Positions 35,975 to 47,045 are shown, numbered from the stretch's first letter. The stretch is DNA of 64,000 bases from Alnus glutinosa (GCF_958979055.1 NC_084898.1:196001-260000); one strand, 5' to 3'. Program-made: numbers and translations. The notes: a model not told the origin generated them from the sequence alone.

Positions 35975-38860
35975 ATGACTAATGAGCTGCAACATCTCAA
36001 CTTAGCACAAGAGGATTATCATGGACATGATCAAATCCATATGGGTGATGGAACAGGTTTGCCTATATCTCATATTGGATATGCTTCCTTAACTTTCTCT
36101 CGTCGAAATTTCATTCTAAATCAACTCCTTCAGGTTCCTTTGATTTGTAAAAACCTTCTCTCTGTTAGACAGTTTGCTCTTGACAACTCTGTATTTTTTG
36201 AATTTTACTCTTCTCACTTTGTGATCAAGGACTCTCAAACCGGGATCACCCTCCATCAAGGTCGAATTAAAGATGGTCTTCATCAACTCCTTCCTTCTTC
36301 TAGGTCTTCGTCAATAAAACAAGCACTTGTAGGTGAGCGCACCTCTCCAGCTTCATGACACAAGCGCTTGGGTCATCCTACTTTTTTGTACAGTCCAACG
36401 TGTTCTTTCTCAGTTTCAGCTTCTGGTTCTTCTAAATAAGGCATCATCCCCTTGCACTACATGTCCACAAGCCAAGGGTCATCAATTGCCGTTTTCTGCT
36501 TCTACTTCCGGCATATGTAAACCTTTAGAATTAGTTTATTCCGATGTATGGGGACCTTCCCCAAACCTTTCAATTAATGGAAATCGGTTTTATGTGTCTT
36601 TTATTGATGCTTTTAGTCGTTACACTTGGGTTTTTCCCATTCAAGCTAAATCTGATGTTACGCCAACTTTTCTACAATTTCAAGCCTTAGCTGAACGTTT
36701 ACTCAATTCAAAAATAATAAGGGTCCAATCTGATTGGGGTGGCGAATATCACAACCTCCATTCCTATTTTCGGTCTCAAGGCATAACTCCTCGCATTTCT
36801 TGTCCTCACACACATCAACAACAAGGATGTGTAGAAAGAAAACATCTTCATCTCATTGACACAACTTTAGCACTCTTAGTCGAGAGTCATCTACCTCAAA
36901 AATTCTAGGATGAGGCTGGTCTCACTTCTGCTATCTCATTAAATCATTTGCCAACACCATTGTTATAAAATAAGTCACCTTTTGAGAAACTATTTAATCC
37001 AACTCCTGATTATATGTTCCTTAAGGTATTCGAGTGTGCGATGTTTTCCAAACTTAAGACCCTATAATTCTCACAAGTTTTCACCTCGTTCAAAAGAATG
37101 TGCATTTCTCAGGTATAGTCAAAATCACAAAGGTTATAAATGTCTTCACATTGATTCTGGCCCAATGTACATCTCACAAGATGTCATCTTCCATGAAGAT
37201 CAATTCCCTTTTGCTGCAACTCCTATTGCCTTTGCTTCTCTTCCACCAATTCCGGCACCTGTCCTTCCTCCTCTACTTTGTTCACCTATTGTTTCTATTC
37301 AGTCACCACCTTCAGCAACTGTCTCTCCTTCCACTTCTATTTCCAGCCCCTCCCCTCCCAATTCTGCAGATATCAGCATGCCTAGTTCCAGCTCCTACAC
37401 AGATACCTCCCGTTCGGCTACATCCCATGCGTACAAGGTCACTAAACCATATTTTCCAGCAAAGACAGCTCACGGAAGGCACCATCCGATACCCTACTCC
37501 TCGGGCTTTAGTGGCAGAAACACATTCACCACTTAGCGAACCAACTTGCTTCTCCAATGCAGTCACAGTTCCAAAATGGAGAAATGCTATGCAAGTCAAA
37601 TTTAATGCTCTACTTCAAAATCAGACCTGGTCTCTTGTTTCTCCGCAACCTTCTTAGAATCTGTGGGATGTAAATAGGTATTTAAGCTTAAAAGGAAAGC
37701 TTATGGGTCCATAGAACGACACAAAGCACGTCTTGTGGCCGAAGGTTTTCACCAACAGGCCAGCGTGGATTCTGGAGAGACGTATAGTCCGGTTGTCAAG
37801 CCTACAACAATCCGACCGGTTCTCTCTCTTGCCTACTCTGCAGGGTGATCACTAAAGCAAATTGATATTCAGAATGCTTTCCTTCATGGTTTTCTATCCG
37901 AGGATGTCTACATGGTCCAACCACCTGGCTTCATTAATCCCAGCTTTCCTCACCATGTTTGCAAGCTTCAAAAGGCGATTTATGGTTTAAAATAGGCCAC
38001 CCGAGCCTGGTTTTCTCGCTTAAGTGACAAGTTAGTCCAGATTGGTTTTGTGGGTTCTAAGGCCAACACTTTACTCTTCATTTATCGCACCAAGACAGTC
38101 ACCATTTATCTTATTTATGTTGATGACATAATCATCACAGCATCGGATCCTGCTGCAATTACCGAGCTTCTACAGCTTCTCAATGTTGATTTTGCTGTGA
38201 AGGATTTGGGTGATCTCCACTACTTTCTTGGTGTTGAAGTCCTCAAAGTTGAGTCCGGTCTTCTTCTTTCTCAACAACGATACATCTTGGATCTCTTGAA
38301 GAAAACAAAAATGCATGAGGCCAATTCTATTTCTTCTCCAATGGCTTCTTCCTCAAGTCTCTCTGCATTTTATGGTGATCCAAAGGGAAGATCAGTCCCT
38401 ATGCCGCAGCACCATCGAGTCATTATAGTATCTCTCTCTCACATGGCCTGATTTAGGCTTTGCAGTAAATCGGGTATCTCAATTTATGCATAGGCCACTT
38501 GAACCTCATTGGCAGGCTGTTAAAAGGATACTTTGGTACTTGAAACACACTCTTTCTCAAGGTCTTCTTCTTCATTGCACCTCTTTTATCAAATTGCAAG
38601 CATACTCAGATGCTAATTAGGCTGGATGTTCAGATGGTAGACGATCCACAGGTGCATGTTGTGTGTTTCTCGGGTCTAACTTGGTGTCTTGGAGCTCACA
38701 CAAATAACCAACTGTATCTCAGTCCTCCACTAAAGCCAAATATAAGGCTGTTGCTAATACCACTGCAGAACTCCTCTAGATTCGTGCTCTTCTTCAAGAA
38801 CTTGGGATTCGGTATCTTCTCCACCAACACTTTAGTGTGATAAAATTGGGGCTACCTACA
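35975..38860 (+). pseudogene. Copia pol remnant (integrase, RT, RNase H)
   Basis: Broken open frames carry recognisable blocks. 35975-36358 is the GAG-pre-integrase region. 36500-36905 is the integrase core (YSDVWGPSP, SDWGGEYH, CVERKH), ending at a stop near 36906. 37680-38450 is reverse transcriptase ([16 protein letters not shown]), with stops near 37846 and 37993. 38540-38790 is RNase H-like (SDAN and DGRRSTG in different frames). The number of stops shows it is inactive. Confidence 0.85.
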
Positions 38861-39073
38861 TGTCAGTCAATCCGGTTTTTCATGCCCGTACCATGCATGT
38901 GGAAATTGATTTCCACTTTGTGATCGTGTTGCTGATAAATCCTTGGACGTCCGCTTCATTCCTAGTTCGGATCAACTGGCCGAGGTGCTTACTAAGCCAC
39001 CTGTCTCGACTCAGTTTCAACAGTTGTGTTTCAAGCGCAACATACGTTCCTCCCCGTTGATCTTGCGGGAGGG

Positions 39074-39401
39074 TATTTACAAAACTAACGCACATGACTC
39101 ACAGTGCAAGTGTGAGTCTTGTGCAGTGCAATATGTCCAGGATTCTAATGATAGGAAACCTACTCCTATCCGAAGTTCTAGCACTAAGTAGATAAGGCTG
39201 TGTTATCTTATAGTTCAAACTCTATGTTAGATAAGATAAGGGATAATGTCAAGAAGAGTTATAGTTCTATTGTATAGGAAGCAATCGTGTTTATCCTAGG
39301 AAGTTGTGTTTATCTTCAATTCTTGTAATCTTCTATAAGTATCAATGAAGGCTCACATTGATGAGCAAGGTTAAACAGCCAAATATATCTAAGTTCTATC
39401 A
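39074..39401 (+). repeat. 3' LTR of the Copia element
   Basis: Begins TATTTACAAAACTAACGC, ends TTCTATCA, and is followed by ATGAA. Confidence 0.92.
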
Positions 39402-39656
39402 ATGAATCACCGAAGGTCGTGGTGGAAGAGAAAGGTGAAGAAGATTGGGCTGCACCAAACACTCCAGTTGAAGTACCCCCGAATAAGGAACCCCCAGTTT
39501 GTGAACCAAAAGGGGTAGAACTACCAAAGAGCTTTGGAGCAAAAGGATTGTTCCTTGCATTGTTGGTCTGTCTAAAGACTGATGGAGACCCAAATGGGCT
39601 ACTAGATGACTGCCCAAAAGCTGCCATATGGATAGACACTTACTAATTTTCATTTC

Positions 39657-39701
39657 AAAACAGAGTCCAAAAAAATATAAAAAACCTTTTTTTTTTATAA
39701 G

Positions 39702-39734
<33 letters not shown>

Positions 39735-39762
39735 TTTTTTATATTTTTTTGGACTCTGTTTT
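39657..39762. repeat. Perfect long hairpin (inverted duplication) in intron 1 of NUP98 copy 2
   Basis: Left arm 39657-39696 (AAAACAGAGTCC, then an A/T-rich run and CCTTT) and right arm 39722-39762 (AAAGG..., ending GGACTCTGTTTT) are reverse complements with no mismatch seen. They are separated by an A-rich loop. The parental intron (about 15035-15080) has only the left-arm side and no palindrome, so this arose by local inverted duplication or is an assembly artefact. Confidence 0.9.
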
Positions 39763-40978
39763 ACAGAACTCCCAAGACATGCAGATGAAAAAAGAATCCA
39801 AATGACTAAATAATCATAGCCCAATAACTAATTGTGAGCATACCCAAGCCCTACTCACTTTGATTAAACAAAAAATGAAAGTTAGATAAAAATAATAAAA
39901 AAATTCTCAAACAATTATCAAAAAATAAAAATAAAATAAACCTTAGTTTTCTGCATAATCTCATTTGAAATTTAAATTAGTTATGATACTCAAGATGCAC
40001 CACCAAAATGACAGAATCAAGTAGAGCCTTTAAAAACTGCAAGCATAATTTCTCTAGTAACCCAGAAATCTACTCAGAAATTTCCCAAAAACATAACAAG
40101 TGTAAGAATATAGGATAACATATAAGAGCCTCCAACAAAATCCAATTAAACAAATAAGCAAAACAAATGAATAAACAAAACACAATGCGTAGAAAGGCCA
40201 GATGAAGTTGATGCACCGAAAGGTGAAGAATTGAATGCAGGAGTACTTGAGGATCCAAAATTTAAACCACCAATGCTGGGAGTTTTTGGAGCAAATGGGT
40301 TAGAAGGCACTGAGGTAGAGAAAGGACTCGCAGCCGATTGAGTAAATGTTGGGGAAGGAGTGAGAGGATTTGAATTTGCAGGAGACGAACTAAAGCCAAT
40401 CCCACCAGCAGGCTGACCAGCAGGGAGTGGTCCACCTGAAATTACAATATTATAAAGTGTTCGTCAATTATTGCCGGCAGCAAGACAACAAGAATTTTGG
40501 GTTTTGACACAATTTCTCAAATATACCATTATCTCCTATTTGATAGTCCTCCCATCTCAGCTCCTCATGGCTTTTATCTTTGTAGACAGGCATGGCAGAT
40601 ATTGACTCCAACTTCCCACCATCTGCTTCAGTTGTTGGTGTGAACGCAGCTACTCTGCTTCCCCCACGTTGACTCCCAAAAGGTGACTGCCCAAAGCCAG
40701 TGCTGCCAAATGCTGGTGCTGTAGACTGGGCACCTGTACGACAGCTCATAAGGAGAGGGGAAAAAATCCAGTAATTAGCAAACAAGATACCAAGATAAAG
40801 ATGTATAACCTAATAGAAGTTTCTTAACCACATAAGGATGCTTATCACAAGAATCTCCATATTCCAAATTGTATAACCAATTAAACACATTTGAAACAAC
40901 TCACCATAACGATGCTTATCATAATAATATGTATATTCCAAACTGTATAACAAATTAAACCCATTTGAAACAACTCAC

Positions 40979-42073
40979 CAAATTGAGAACTCTGGGCTGC
41001 AAAAGGAGCAGTGGCACCAAATGGGCTGCTACCAAATGCAGAAGCTGATTGGCCAAAAGCTGGAGAGGACCCAAAGCAGAAGGACGGCGTACTAGAAGCC
41101 CCAAAAGCAGGAGTACTTGCGGAACCGAATGCAGAAGTGCTTGAAGAACCAAATGCAGGAGTGCTTGATGTACCAAATGCTGGAGAGTTTGAAGTACCAA
41201 ATGCTGGAGAGTTTGAAGTACCAAATGCTGGAGCGGTTGAAGTACCAAATATAGGGCTGCTTGAAGCTCCAAATGCTCCGCCAGATCCAAATACAGGAGC
41301 ATTTGATGCACCAAATGACGTCCCTGTATTCCCAAATGCAGGACTTGCTGTTGAACCAAAGGCAGGGGTGCTCGTACAACTGAATGCGGGTGTGCTGGTA
41401 GCACCAAATGCAGGCGTGCTGGTAGCACCAAATGCGGGTATGCTGGTAGCACCAAATGCAGGGCTGTTCGTAGAACCAAATGCGGGGGTGCTTGTAGCAC
41501 CAAAAGCTTGGGTGCTACTTGCACCAAATGCAGACTGACTTGTTGCAGCTAATGGTGTGGAGGCGCCAAATATGTTACTCCCAAATGCCGGCGGTGATTG
41601 TTGATTTGTGCTTCCAAAGGGACTTGAAGAACCAAATGCTGGAGCGTTTGAAGTACCAAATGCTGGAGCGGTTGAAGTACCAAATATAGGGCTGCTTGAA
41701 GCTCCAAATGCTCCGCCAGATCCAAATAAAGGAGCATTTGATGCACCAAATGACGTCCCTGTATTCCCAAATGCAGGACTTGCTGTTGAACCAAAGGCAG
41801 GGGTGCTCGTACAACTGAATGCGGGCGTGCTGGTAGCACCAAATGCAGGGCTGTTCGTAGAACCAAATGCAGGGGTGCTTGTAGCACCAAAAGCTGGGGT
41901 GCTACTTGCACCAAATGCAGACTGACTTATTGCACCTAATGGTGTGGAGGAGCCAAATATGCTACTCCCAAATGCCGGTGCTGATTGTTGATTTGTGCTT
42001 CCAAAGGGACTTGTTTGAGTAGGAGAGGACCCAAGGCCCCCAAAAGAAGGCTTCTGACCAAAGACAGAAGATC
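40979..42073 (-). repeat. Internally duplicated FG-repeat exon in NUP98 copy 3
   Basis: A block beginning [10 protein letters not shown] and running through [17 protein letters not shown] occurs twice (about 41550-42020 and 41100-41620). The join is near 41625. The net gain over the parent exon is 432 bp, exactly 144 codons, and the 1095-bp exon has no stop. Unit counts of the APAFG/STPAFG minisatellite also differ between the two blocks. Confidence 0.88.
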
Positions 42074-42213
42074 CTGTAGAGAGAGAAAAGACATTAGTCC
42101 AAAAAATTAAAAAGAAAAAGGAAAACAAGTAGGTAGATAAATGAGTATTTTAGTAGATAAGATATCGATATACTAAGAGGTAATACAGTAAGTTAAGTTA
42201 CTGTAACTAAGAC

Positions 42214-44372
42214 TAGGGCTGTACAAACGGGGCGGTTAGCGGTTTTAGGGGTAGGCCGTTGATAACTGCTAACCGCCTATCCTTATATATAAATAATAAA
42301 AATATTTCTATTATATATTTAATGTAAAAAAAAATAACTTTGATACACAAAGTGATGTATTTAATTTATTAACAAAAAAAATCTTACATCCGCTCTAAAA
42401 TTTTTATTCTCTTTGATAACAAGCAAAGATTATACTTGGGATCAAAATTTATTATCAATATCTTAAAATTTGCAAAAAGTTCAAATTACTACCTTTGAGC
42501 CTTTAAATCAAAGATTCCAATGCCTTATTCAATTTTCCCCAAGGTGCTACAATTCATCTTTAAGGTAAAAAATTAAAGGGGTTTGATGGAAATCTCATCG
42601 GCCAAATGGGTATTTGAATTGGTAAGCTTGTTATGCAACTTATACTGTTTTCTTTTTTCAAGTTCATTTATGTACTAGCATATAACCCGCATCATGCGCG
42701 GGTTTTTACAAATTAAAACTGCGTCATGTTTTTATGTTTTAAAAGTAATAGATAATTTTAATTTTATGAAATAAAATTTTGCAAACATATTAAAGAGGTC
42801 GTTTATTGTAATCCCAAAGAACAAAAGATTAAAATAAGTTTAAAACCACTTTTTATATCTTTATGAGTGTTTGAAGAATATGAGATTTCTAACATTGAAA
42901 CGGAAGAACATAATGTGAGAATACAAAAGCACTCATAGAAACACTTTTCATCAAACGTTTCCTCAGACATTATCGGAGAAAAGTTCTATGCCTAACAGAA
43001 TGCAAGCGTTTACTTTAAAGATATTTGTGTAGGGTCTAATATTTAATTAATACAAATATAGTATTCTATTCAAAGCCAAAGACTGGAATTCATATGTATA
43101 AGAAAAAGTCCAGTCAAATAGAATCTTTTTTTTTCTTTTGACCGTTCTTCACATATATAACATAAAAGAAACTACATTTAGAACAATAAAAAGGAAAAAA
43201 AAATGGAAACATAAGAATTGTATTTTTTTGTATCCTTTTCCCAGTTTCAATGTAATTGATAGGTATAGGAAGAAGTCCCATCAAAATGAGATTCTTTTTT
43301 CTTTTCAACTGTCATTCACATATATATTATAAAAGAAAATACTTTTAGCACAAAATAAACAATAATATATAAATTAGAACATAAATAAGGACAAAAAATT
43401 AAAACAGATGGCAAACGAAAAAAGAAAAATACTCATATAATATAAAAATAATTGTCTTTTCTTTTTTGTATATTTTCTCTAATTCCAATGAATTCATAGC
43501 ATCATAGGTATAGGAAGAAGTTATGTCTAATAGAGTTTTTTTTTTTCCTCCAATCATCCTTTGCATATATAACGTTTTTAAAAAAAATACTTTTAGAACA
43601 GAAATTAAAATAATATATAAATTAGAACAGAAAATAAGGACAAAATGTGAAAATGGACAACAAATAGAAACTGGAAAATACTCCTATAATAGAAAAAGAA
43701 CTGTATTTTTTGTATATAAATTAGAACATAAAATTAAGAAAAAAAATGAAAACGGGCGACCAATGAAGAACAAAAAATACTCATATGATAGAAAAAGAAT
43801 TGTTTTTTTTGTATACTTTCTTTGGTTCCAATGAAATTTCTTTGCATATATATATACACATTCGGACGTTTTGTTCGATTCCGGCACTTGCGTTCTCATG
43901 CCCGGGACCCTCGCGATTGATTTGGAGAAAGAGCGAAAACGAGAAAGATGGATTGTTATCCATCGGAAATCAATAGGAATTCCCCGGGGATTGCCTTCTA
44001 ATAGATGTTCTGTCTTTCATTATTAACATCCAATCCCATGCTAATAAGAAAAACGAGTGATTGCTAGTCAGCTTTCATTTTATTCAATATAATGGAAGGG
44101 GCTGGGAAGACTGGAGTAGTATCTTTATTAGCTGGAAGGTATATGTATATATATATAAACTACTTTTAGAACAGAAATAAAAATAATATATAAATTATAA
44201 CAAAAAGAAAAGAACAAAAAACGATAACAAACTAACATGACCATAAAAAATAAAGACAAAAAGTGAAATTACTCAAATAATATTTGCTGAGGTTTGTTAA
44301 AATTCAATAACTGACTTAGGCGGTTACGGTTAGCGGTTATAGCCAATAACCGCGACCGCTTGTACAGCCCTA
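42214..44372. mobile_element. hAT-like element, 2159 bp, perfect 8-bp target duplication
   Basis: Terminal inverted repeats TAGGGCTGTACAA at both ends. The flanking direct repeat ACTAAGAC (42206-42213 and 44373-44380) is perfect. The empty site TAACTAAGACTACATCACC is present in copy 2 (about 33690) and near-identically in the parent (about 13905). Subterminal sequence has GCGGTTAGCGG/AACCGC motifs. The interior is AT-rich with internal tandem repeats (about 43090-43830) and no transposase. One GC-balanced island (about 43860-44110) is unlike the rest. Confidence 0.9.
43090..43840. repeat. Degenerate tandem repeat inside the hAT-like element
   Basis: Three imperfect units (about 165-250 bp spacing) share AGGAAGAAGT, a T-rich run, CATATATAAC, ACTTTTAGAACA and AATATATAAATTAGAACA. 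A partial fourth unit lies near 44150-44215. Confidence 0.65.
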
Positions 44373-46575
44373 ACTAAGACTACATCACCAATAGTAGAGG
44401 ATGATCACTCAAGATAACTGACCAAACTCAAGGAAGACAAAACACACGGCAAGAACATCAGTCCAAGGAAAAAGAATAAGTGAGCAACCATTCGCTCAAA
44501 AGTCAATATAATTAATATCTTCATTATTATTTAATAATCCGTTCAAATCGTAAAGGGAAAACTAACACCTTGCCAATGAGTATAAAAAGAGAAACTGCAG
44601 CTGGAATAAATGCTACCACTTCTAATTATTATGTTTTACTATCTCGTTTATAAAATTCATTTCCCTCATTACTTCATAATCTAGTCCTCTGTTATTGAAT
44701 TCCACCATAATTCCAATATATACAAGATAGAAAAACAGCCAAACAATATATAATAAATAACAGAATGAGACATTATACCAATGAAACCAGTCAGGAAATT
44801 ACAAGTTTCCACCAAGACAAACTAATTTAAAAAATCAGCCAAAAGCTTTCCTGAATGACATCAACTACAAAAGCATTACCAATCAGGGCCTCAATAATAA
44901 ATCCATTTCATACAGAAACAAAATCCATCATTCAGCTCAAGCATAACTTTCCATTCTCTGGATACCCAGGAGTCTGAAATGGCATTCAGAGATGACAAAT
45001 GCCATTCATATACAACAGCTGAAGATTATTACAATGCTGACACACATGATACATCCAGATCAAATGAGTAATAACAATCTTTCTCAACAATTACATCAAA
45101 ATCAAATCATTAGGTAACAGTAGGAGAAGAATGAAACAAATTGGGCAAGTCAGAAACAACGTTACACATACCACCAATTGATGATGATGAACTACCAAAT
45201 GCAGGAGTAGATGCTCCAAAAGCAGGCACTGTGCTTCCAAAGGCCGGTGATGATGAATCAAATAATCCAAAAACAAATAAATAAGCTAAGGGAAGGAAGA
45301 GGTGCATCCAAGAACACGCACTTCGGATTAACAAAAGCAAATACAAACAACACACTAATTCAAGTCAAAGAACACTTACGGTTAGTCGAACTAAACATCC
45401 TTTCTTCTAGCTCTTGCCCAATACGATTAAGAGGTTCTCGTTCCGAAACTGAAATAGAATTAGAACACAAATCAAACAAAGAACGCCAATGTGTGTGGCG
45501 ACAATCACATTTTATCAAATACTTGGAAGAAACAAAAACTCATTAAAAAATTTAAGCCTAGGAAGCGATACAAGCGGGTGAGTAAAGGACCACGGAATCG
45601 GGGATCCAAAGGCCCATTACTCCATTCCATCATTACGAAACCATTAATATACCATCAACATGGATACGACAGTTGAAGAAAGGAAAAATTCAATAAATCA
45701 ATCCAAGAAGGTTACGATAACAGACATTCAGAATCGCAAACGACTCGCGCTTTCGAATTGAATAAAACCGTAAGAAGGAACAAATTGAATATGATGCAGC
45801 AATCAGCAAGCCCTAGCGGGAAATCCAAACACAACCTAAAACTGCCGGCGGAACAGAATGAAAAGAAGAGAAAACGTAGAATTAGGGTTTTGAAGGTACG
45901 TACCGTCGATCTGAGAGAGAGAGAGAGCAGTGAAGAAAAATGGGGAAGGGGGTTTGTATAGAGTCCCTTGGTAAAGTCGGAGTTAAACCGCGTAGCGTCA
46001 AAAGTAAGCGCAATGAGGAAGGGGATTGTATGTGCCTTGCTTGGTAAGTCGGGGTTAAGCCGAGTAGCGTTAAAAGCCTATAAATCGTACGAGTGTTTTT
46101 CTTTCGATTTTTCGGGTTCAGGCAGCGTTTCGCGTTTCTTAGTGGATTGTTTTTTAGCAAAACGTTTCTTCCAGCTTGGGGACAAACGGCAAGGTTTTTC
46201 CGCTAGTTTGGATGTCGGTTCCGCCTAAATAGTTAATAATAAGCATGTATTCATACGTCACCACATGCTTGGAATTTAACGTAATTAATCCCAAACTTTT
46301 TTTTTTTTTTTTTGTAAGTGTAATTAATCCCAAACTTAATAGAAGATGGATGATGCCCAAAGTAACTATCATAGGGATGTATGTGACAATAGATGAGGAG
46401 AATGTCTTTTCAACATTAATCATATCATACTTTAAAAAAAAAATCATAGCAAACTTAATTAGCATAATTTCAAAATTAGAAACACAATGTAAGTGTAACC
46501 TCATTTATCCTATTGGCATGTTCGATAAGGAGAAAGAAAGAGGAGGGGTCTTACAAAACATTGAATTATGATATT

Positions 46576-46854
46576 ATAATGAGTTTCTATTAAATTCTTA
46601 CTAAAAAAAAATTAATGTAGCGAGCTTCAATTCCCTTTTAGCATCGTTTTGATTGCTTTATGTTTGTTAATGTGTTTTGAGAGGGGTATTTTTATTTGTA
46701 GTTTTAAAAAGTGTTTAAATGTAACATAAAAAAGTAAATACTTTTTTTTTAAGAGTATTTTTTATTTCAGTAATGCTAAAAGTTATACTTTATCCTACAA
46801 TTATCCTATAATGCTAAAATAATAGTTCCGACCAATATTTAGATTAGTTATTGT

Positions 46855-46899
<45 letters not shown>

Positions 46900-47045
46900 A
46901 CATTTATATGTATAGTCCTAACCACGTTAACATTGTGAGACAGTTGTGTGATAAAAATATGGTATACAACATTTCTCTTTTTATTTTAGGTTGTTTGTTG
47001 ATATTTTTTGTTTTGAGAACAAAACAAAAATAAAACGAAATAAAA
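46576..47045. other. intergenic, no gene seen
   Basis: AT-rich DNA beyond the right end of NUP98 homology, with a (TA)n tract at about 46858-46897. No supported coding sequence. Confidence 0.6.

Larger units (their letters stand above)
34570..39401 (+). mobile_element. Ty1/Copia LTR retrotransposon, complete but degenerate, inserted in NUP98 copy 2 exon 2
   Basis: LTRs at 34570-34895 and 39074-39401, about 326-328 bp. By eye they differ by about 14-15 substitutions and a 2-bp indel. They are flanked by the 5-bp duplication ATGAA (34565-34569 and 39402-39406). The primer-binding site TGGTATCAGAGCC (initiator-Met tRNA type) abuts the left LTR, and a purine tract GCGGGAGGG abuts the right. Gene order gag-integrase-reverse transcriptase-RNase H is Copia. 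Gag is open (34934-35863) with a CCHC knuckle (35810-35851). The pol region has several in-frame stops and shifts, with the YVDD catalytic box at 38116-38127. Both LTRs begin TATT rather than TGTT and end ATCA. It is not autonomous now. Confidence 0.93.
31157..40196 (-). pseudogene. NUP98 copy 2 (intron 5 to intron 1), disrupted
   Basis: Segmental duplicate equivalent to about 11582-15517 of the intact gene. Exons by homology (minus): exon 5 32287-31710, exon 4 32585-32379 (GLEBS-like), exon 3 33492-32833, and exon 2 39620-34484, split by a Copia element (34570-39401). Lesions: a nonsense codon in exon 5 (TAA at 31913-31911 where the parent has a Leu codon), an extra A near 33004-33009, and a deletion near 33270 that shifts the FG-repeat frame in exon 3. 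It lacks exon 1, the promoter and exons 6-12. The left end starts abruptly in intron 5 next to the repeat block. The right end joins copy 3 at about 40196. Confidence 0.9.
40197..46575 (-). pseudogene. NUP98 copy 3: promoter side, exon 1, expanded FG exon 3, GLEBS exon 4, chimeric exon 5
   Basis: Homologous to about 12318-17760 of the intact locus. Exons (minus): exon 1 45398-45380 (MFSSTN); exon 2 remnant about 45259-45170, its 5' part and acceptor deleted; exon 3 42073-40979; exon 4 40733-40527; exon 5 from 40435, crossing the copy 2/3 junction at 40196 and reaching a stop at 40148-40146. Exon 3 is 1095 bp against 663 bp in the parent, still open. Exon 4 keeps the GLEBS-like EELRWEDYQ. Skipping exon 2 preserves phase (1 to 1), so exons 1+3+4+5 sum to 1611 bp (536 residues) with no autoproteolytic domain. 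A hAT element (42214-44372) sits in the intron. Flagged as pseudogene because it is partial, but the reading frame is conserved. Confidence 0.8.

Noticed and set aside
31157..46575. Haplotype or assembly duplication as explanation of the NUP98 copies
   Set aside because: Each copy has its own breakpoints, indels, nonsense mutation and transposons, and the copies are joined head to tail in one contig. An artefact would give near-identical segments. Local artefacts (the hairpin, the terminal frameshift) remain possible.
46858..46897. TATA-rich stretch as a promoter
   Set aside because: It is a simple (TA)n microsatellite with no gene start nearby.
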